Source: Deltaproteobacteria bacterium (GTDB taxonomy: Bacteria > Desulfobacterota > DSM-4660 > Desulfatiglandales > HGW-15). Taken from it: 10,196 nucleotides of DNA. The stretch covers positions 1 through 10,196 of the forward strand of contig JAFDIC010000219.1 of assembly GCA_019308525.1 (NCBI GenBank), read 5' to 3'. Within the stretch, counting starts at the first letter, position 1. The number at the start of each line of letters is the position of its first letter. The notes beneath the pieces were generated by a model that saw nothing but the letters and a program-made list of their open reading frames with translations, was not told the DNA's origin and did no database searches. Shown here in pieces: positions 7,312-10,196 of the stretch. A program made the translations under genes and the position numbers.

Positions 7312-7485
7312 ATGGTTTCGCAAGAGTTCCGGATGCGAGTTGAGCTTGCGGAATCCTGGCTTCGGGAGCGTGTAAATCTCTTGTGATGAGGCATACTTAG
7401 CCTACGCGGCAATCACAGCGAGATGAAGCGCAACGCAGATCATTAGATCCCGCTCCGCGGGGAATTGGACTTTTCACGAAGCCAT
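7312..7485. mobile_element. MITE-like unit with 19-bp terminal inverted repeats
   Basis: The left end, ATGGTTTCGCAAGAGTTCC (7312-7330), and the reverse complement of the right end, ATGGCTTCGTGAAAAGTCC (7467-7485), agree at 14 of 19 positions. All five differences are transitions. Inside lie further complementary words: CGCAAG/CTTGCG (7319-7324 and 7345-7350), TGTGAT/ATCACA (7382-7387 and 7411-7416), and the central near-palindrome GCATACTTAGCCTACGC (7391-7407). There is no transposase frame. The unit resembles non-autonomous intergenic elements I associate from memory with Desulfobacterota; that link was not checked. It ends 38 bases before the lipoprotein ATG, so it may contribute to that gene's leader. 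No clear target-site duplication was seen. Confidence 0.5.
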
Positions 7486-7523
7486 GGATCTTGATTCACG
7501 GACAAAACACAGGGGGAAAAAGA

Positions 7524-8138
7524 ATGAAAAATCTGACGAGAGTATTATTTGCTGTAACCTCAGTAGCGCTGTTGCTTGGTGCATGCGCATCCACTAAGCT
7601 AACCAGCGCCTGGGTGGATGAAAACTACCAAGGTGGTCCGGTCTCCAATATCCTGGTCATATGCGTCACGGATCAAGAAGGTGCTCGACGTAGCTACGAG
7701 AGCAAGTTTGTCAAGGAATTGGAAGCTCTTGGGGTTAAAGCCGTCTCCAGTGCAGACGTCATTCGAATCCCCGCTGGCAAGAAACTGCAAAAAGAGACCA
7801 TATTGCGGGCAGTTAACAAATTGAAGAATGACGCCGTGCTGATCATGCATCTGGTTGGTGTAGAGAAGAAAGATGTGTATACCCCTCCCTCCTACCAGAC
7901 CTATCCGAATGATCTCTATGGATTCTATGGTCATGTTTACACCCGTGTGCATACGCCCGGATATTATACCACGCATACCTATGTGCGGCTGGAAACAAAC
8001 CTGTATGATGTTAAGACTGAAAAGCTTATATGGTCTGCTCAATCCGAAACCTGGAACCCGGCATCGGGTGAACAGCTCATAGACGAGGTGATCAGGGTGG
8101 TGATAAAGGACATGCAGAAGTATAAGCTTCTACCTTAG
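7524..8138 (+). CDS. Predicted lipoprotein of unknown function
   Basis: A 204-residue protein with a classic lipoprotein signal: MKNLTR, a hydrophobic core and the lipobox LGAC (18-21). The second mature residue is alanine, which by the E. coli rule favours the outer membrane. The mature part begins STKLTSAWVDENYQGG, followed by an alternating strand-helix region resembling small Rossmann-like lipoproteins (ILVICVTD, then AVLIMHLVGV). A tyrosine-rich segment spans about 118-152 (TPPSYQTYPNDLYGFYGH and then PGYYTTHTYV). The closing motif LETNLYDVKTEKLIWSAQSE lies at about 156-175. The family is recognisable as widespread in Desulfobacterota but has no assigned function. ATG 7524 is preceded by AGGGGG seven bases upstream; an in-frame TTG at 7491 would add eleven implausible residues before the signal. 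The gene seems to stand alone, between a MITE-like unit and a truncated oxidase. Confidence 0.85.
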   Translation: MKNLTRVLFAVTSVALLLGACASTKLTSAWVDENYQGGPVSNILVICVTDQEGARRSYESKFVKELEALGVKAVSSADVIRIPAGKKLQKETILRAVNKLKNDAVLIMHLVGVEKKDVYTPPSYQTYPNDLYGFYGHVYTRVHTPGYYTTHTYVRLETNLYDVKTEKLIWSAQSETWNPASGEQLIDEVIRVVIKDMQKYKLLP

Positions 8139-8200
8139 GGGATTGCAGACGGAACGCCGCCCCTCATGCTCCCCTTCGCCCCACGGAAGACTATCCTTGT

Positions 8201-8488
8201 AATGGCCGCTGCTATCTGGATAGCCCCGCCGGAGACGGCAACATCCACCTCCTCCTTGCAGGCAGGAGTGACGACCGGGAGCAATGGACCTTGATTGAAG
8301 ATGTGTGCGAGAAGATCGTGCTCAACGCCCTTTCCCTGGGAGGCACGGCTACGGGTGAACACGGTGTGGGTATAGGCAAGAGAAAATTCATGGAGTCTGA
8401 ACACGGCAGGTCACTCGAATGGATGAAGAGGATCAAGACCCTCTTTGACCCCAAGGGGATCCTGAACCCCGGAAAAATATTTCCCTAG
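8201..8488 (+). pseudogene. 3' remnant of a GlcD-type FAD-linked oxidase
   Basis: Only the C-terminal end of a glycolate/lactate dehydrogenase-type flavoprotein remains. Visible landmarks are AGDGNIHLLL (about 8225-8254), the strongly conserved LGGTATGEHGVGIGKRKFM, and the ending KTLFDPKGILNPGKIFP before TAG at 8486-8488. Family members run about 450-480 residues, so roughly 80% of the gene is missing. The usual FGHAGDGN is here SPAGDGN with odd residues before it (CYLDSP), so even the start of the remnant is damaged. Upstream sequence to 8138 shows no homology and runs into the lipoprotein gene, with no acceptable ATG. The frame inside the remnant is otherwise intact, which suggests recent loss. 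The stop overlaps the ribosome binding site of the next gene, implying an ancestral operon. An in-frame TTG at 8291 could start a 65-residue peptide, but I regard that as unlikely. Confidence 0.8.
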
Positions 8489-8499
8489 GAGGCAATTCA

Positions 8500-8736
8500 A
8501 TGGATGATTATGTCAAAGTGTCTATACTAGAAAACGAGATCGAGGCGAGGCTCCTGGAATCCGTTCTCACGGAACGTAACATCCCACACCTCATGAGATC
8601 CTACCACGACACCGCCTATGACGGCCTTTTCCAGACCCAGAAGGGATGGGGCTTTGTGAGCGCCCCGGAAGCCTTCAAGCAAGAGGTGCAGGAAATCCTC
8701 GACGACCTGAGGAAAGAAGCATCGGGCAATTATTGA
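8500..8736 (+). CDS. DUF2007-type small protein
   Basis: A 78-residue cytoplasmic protein of the DUF2007 family (putative prokaryotic signal-transducing protein, PF09413). The family pattern is visible: VSILENEIEARLLESVLTE as the first strand and helix, IPHLMRSYHDTAYDGLFQ as the conserved middle, and GWGFVSAPEAFKQEVQEIL as the last strand and helix. There is no signal peptide or membrane span. Function is not established for the family, and the name is a prediction. AGGAGG at 8487-8492 is seven bases before the ATG and overlaps the stop codon of the oxidase remnant, so the gene was probably translated in an operon with the intact oxidase. With most of that gene gone, its present promoter is unclear. 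Confidence 0.85.
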   Translation: MDDYVKVSILENEIEARLLESVLTERNIPHLMRSYHDTAYDGLFQTQKGWGFVSAPEAFKQEVQEILDDLRKEASGNY

Positions 8737-8840
8737 AAGGCGCGATCAATCCTGACAAAAACTCCCCTTCAAAACTGGTGGAAAGTTTCAAAATCCCTTC
8801 CGGTATGCTAAACTAATGAACAACCTCGCCGCAAACAGCG
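8737..8840. other. Noncoding stretch after the DUF2007 gene
   Basis: The gap 8737-9109 has no gene. This first part ends with a hairpin, CCTCGC (8824-8829) with GCGGGG (8838-8843), six pairs including one G-T, directly adjoining palindromic copy B. It lacks a T-run, so it is at best a weak terminator for the DUF2007 gene. A possible promoter pair, TTTCAA and TAAACT spaced by 17 bases near 8787-8815, matches consensus only loosely. Confidence 0.3.
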
Positions 8841-8937
8841 GGGTATCAAGAATTCAGAAGCCGGAATAAGATAACCATGAAAGCGGCTTCATATCAGTCT
8901 TGTTCTTCTGGATTCTGGCCCCCGGCTCCTGGTACCC
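8841..8937. repeat. Imperfect palindromic repeat, copy B
   Basis: The left arm (8841-8875) starts GGGTATCAAGAATTCAGAAG. The right arm (8902-8937) contains GGATTCTGGCCCCCGGCTCC and ends GGTACCC. Reverse-complemented, the right arm aligns to the left arm mostly through transitions and a two-base gap. A 5-bp stem, ATGAA/TTCAT (8877-8881 and 8888-8892), sits near the centre. It shares vocabulary with copy A (ATTCAGAAG on the left, TTCTGGATTCTG on the right), so both belong to one family despite divergence. Confidence 0.6.
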
Positions 8938-9109
8938 TAAAGGCCATGACATATCCAGAGCTATTATACATGACCATGGGCAGCAAGCTGCGGGGAATTA
9001 AACCCGGAGGGGGAGACACTAAGCCATAGGAAAGCTGTTCAGGGATCTGGGAAATCTTCTTCCCGGGTTCTGTGCTCTTTTATGAAGATATATGAGGCAG
9101 TGAAGGATT
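8938..9109. other. Leader region of the ArsA-like gene
   Basis: There is no gene here. A hairpin, GGGAA (9049-9053) with TTCCC (9060-9064), can be extended with two wobble pairs and lies about 45 bases before the ArsA-like start. ATGACA (8946-8951) and TATTAT (8962-8967) look like promoter boxes, but their 10-base spacing is too short to be convincing. No operator was recognised. Confidence 0.25.
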
Positions 9110-10196
9110 ATGAGGATTATCCTCTTTGCAGGAAAGGGTGGGGTCGGCAAGACCAGCGTGGCTGCGGCCACAGGAGTCAGGGTCGCAAAAATGGGATACA
9201 AGACCCTGGTCATGTCCCTGGATATTGCCCATAGCCTCTCTGATATCTTTGCCCTTGAAAGAGGCCTCATGGATCAAAACAGAGGGAAGCCCTTCAGGGT
9301 CAAGAAGAACCTGTGGATTCAAGAGCTGGACGTACAGGAGGAGATAGAGAAGAACTGGAAGGACATCCACAGGTATATCTCGACCCTTTTCAATACCACC
9401 GGACTCGATGAAGTGCTGGCCGAAGAGCTGGCGATCCTGCCCGGCATGGAGGAAGTGAGCCTCCTGCTTCACATAAATACCTATGCGAGGAAAGAGACCT
9501 ATGACGTAATCATACTTGATTGTGCGCCTACCGGGGAATCACTCAGGTTCATCAGCATTCCCACCACCCTTGAATGGTATATTAGAAAGATCTTTAAGCT
9601 CGAAAGGGCCCTGGCCAAATACGTGGGGCCTGTAGCCAAGAGGCTGTACGACGTTCCCATCCCCGGTGATGACTATTTTGACGCGATTGCCTCCCTGTTC
9701 GAGCGGCTGGAGGGAGTGGACAAGATTCTGACTGACAGGGAGATTACGAGCGTTCGCCTGGTCACGAACCCGGAGAAAATCGTCCTCAAGGAGACCCAGC
9801 GGGCCTTCATGTACTTCTGTCTTTACAAGATGGCCGTGGATGGAATTGTCATGAACAGGATTCTTCCCGAAGAACTGGGTGATGAATACTTCCAGGAGTG
9901 GAAGAAGGATCAGGCCAGCTACATCCAAAGGGCGAAGGATTACTTCAACCCCATTCCCATCTTTTCTGTTCACTTACACCGGAGCGAAGTCCTCGGGCTG
10001 GATAGCCTGAAGTCTCTTGCTCAGGAAATCTACGGGGATAGAAATCCCCTGGACAGGTTCTTTACCATGGAACCCTACTCCCTGACAAAGGACAGCGAAG
10101 GGTATCGCCTGGCCATGAAACTCCCCTTTGTTACAAAGAACGACATCCAGATAAACAGGTTGGCCGACGAACTGGTCATACGGATCGGCACGGTCA
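9110..10196 (+). CDS. ArsA/Get3-family ATPase, 5' part
   Basis: The visible 362 residues form a SIMIBI-class ATPase of the ArsA/TRC40/Get3 family, cut by the right edge. The deviant Walker A motif GKGGVGKTS is at 8-16. Switch I is DIAHSLSD at 38-45, where Get3 has DPAHSLSD. Switch II is DCAPTGES at 137-144, where Get3 and ArsA have D-x-APTGHT. VDGIVMNRILP, near 244-254, is the usual strand after the helical insert. After MEPYSL (from 320) comes the start of an HSP20-like domain, with KLPFVTKNDIQINR and ADELVIRIG, typical of bacterial single-ATPase ArsA-like proteins. Arsenite pumping is not supported, as no ars genes lie nearby. A role in membrane-protein targeting would be by analogy only. 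ATG 9110 follows AAGGA closely, and an in-frame TGA at 9101-9103 rules out upstream starts. Confidence 0.92.
   Translation, partial: MRIILFAGKGGVGKTSVAAATGVRVAKMGYKTLVMSLDIAHSLSDIFALERGLMDQNRGKPFRVKKNLWIQELDVQEEIEKNWKDIHRYISTLFNTTGLDEVLAEELAILPGMEEVSLLLHINTYARKETYDVIILDCAPTGESLRFISIPTTLEWYIRKIFKLERALAKYVGPVAKRLYDVPIPGDDYFDAIASLFERLEGVDKILTDREITSVRLVTNPEKIVLKETQRAFMYFCLYKMAVDGIVMNRILPEELGDEYFQEWKKDQASYIQRAKDYFNPIPIFSVHLHRSEVLGLDSLKSLAQEIYGDRNPLDRFFTMEPYSLTKDSEGYRLAMKLPFVTKNDIQINRLADELVIRIGTV

Noticed and set aside
7491..7523. TTG start at 7491 for the lipoprotein
   Set aside because: It would put eleven extra residues before a complete signal peptide, and ATG 7524 has AGGGGG at good spacing.
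8946..8967. ATGACA and TATTAT as a promoter for the ArsA-like gene
   Set aside because: The spacer is only 10 bases, far from the 16-18 expected for a sigma-70 promoter.
9082..9109. ATG codons at 9082 and 9092 as starts for the ArsA-like gene
   Set aside because: The first is out of frame. The second is in frame but meets TGA at 9101-9103, so 9110 is the first usable start.
9110..10196. Arsenic resistance operon
   Set aside because: The ATPase is ArsA-related, but no arsR, arsB, arsC or arsD is visible in the window, and the HSP20-like tail points to the bacterial ArsA-like chaperone group.

Overview
The window looks like ordinary chromosome from a Gram-negative, moderately GC-rich bacterium, most likely of the Desulfobacterota (the former Deltaproteobacteria). 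The grounds are the order mfd, PpiC-type lipoprotein, surA-type chaperone, rodZ-like gene; two lipoproteins with clear lipoboxes plus a periplasmic foldase, implying an outer membrane; and intergenic gaps filled with small palindromic repeats of a kind I associate with that group. The taxonomic call is inference from gene order and style; no marker gene was searched.

The minus-strand half, 1-7092, reads from high to low coordinates. It holds a small ABM-fold protein (6805-7092), a long gap with a palindromic repeat, mfd (2950-6438, full length), a decayed TPR-like remnant (2582-2899), a PpiC-domain lipoprotein (1582-2562), a SurA-type peptidyl-prolyl isomerase (607-1581) whose ATG directly abuts the previous stop (TAGATG), and a RodZ-like helix-turn-helix membrane protein (1-424) that leaves the window. 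The two isomerases are probably translated together and act on outer-membrane protein folding. RodZ would link the envelope to cell shape. Mfd removes stalled RNA polymerase and recruits excision repair.

The divergent plus-strand half, 7524-10196, begins after a gap holding a roughly 174-bp element with imperfect 19-bp terminal inverted repeats. It contains a tyrosine-rich lipoprotein (7524-8138), the 3' remnant of a GlcD-type FAD-linked oxidase (8201-8488), a DUF2007-type small protein (8500-8736) whose ribosome binding site overlaps the remnant's stop codon, a second palindromic repeat (8841-8937), and an ArsA/Get3-type ATPase (from 9110) cut by the right edge just inside its C-terminal HSP20-like domain.

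I found no tRNA, rRNA, CRISPR array or transposase gene. The most noteworthy items are the intergenic repeats (two related palindromes and one MITE-like unit), the interrupted TPR-like frame downstream of mfd, the truncated oxidase beside an otherwise intact operon partner, and unusual residues in the switch motifs of the ArsA-like ATPase. I see no strong evidence for a wholly new multi-gene system here.
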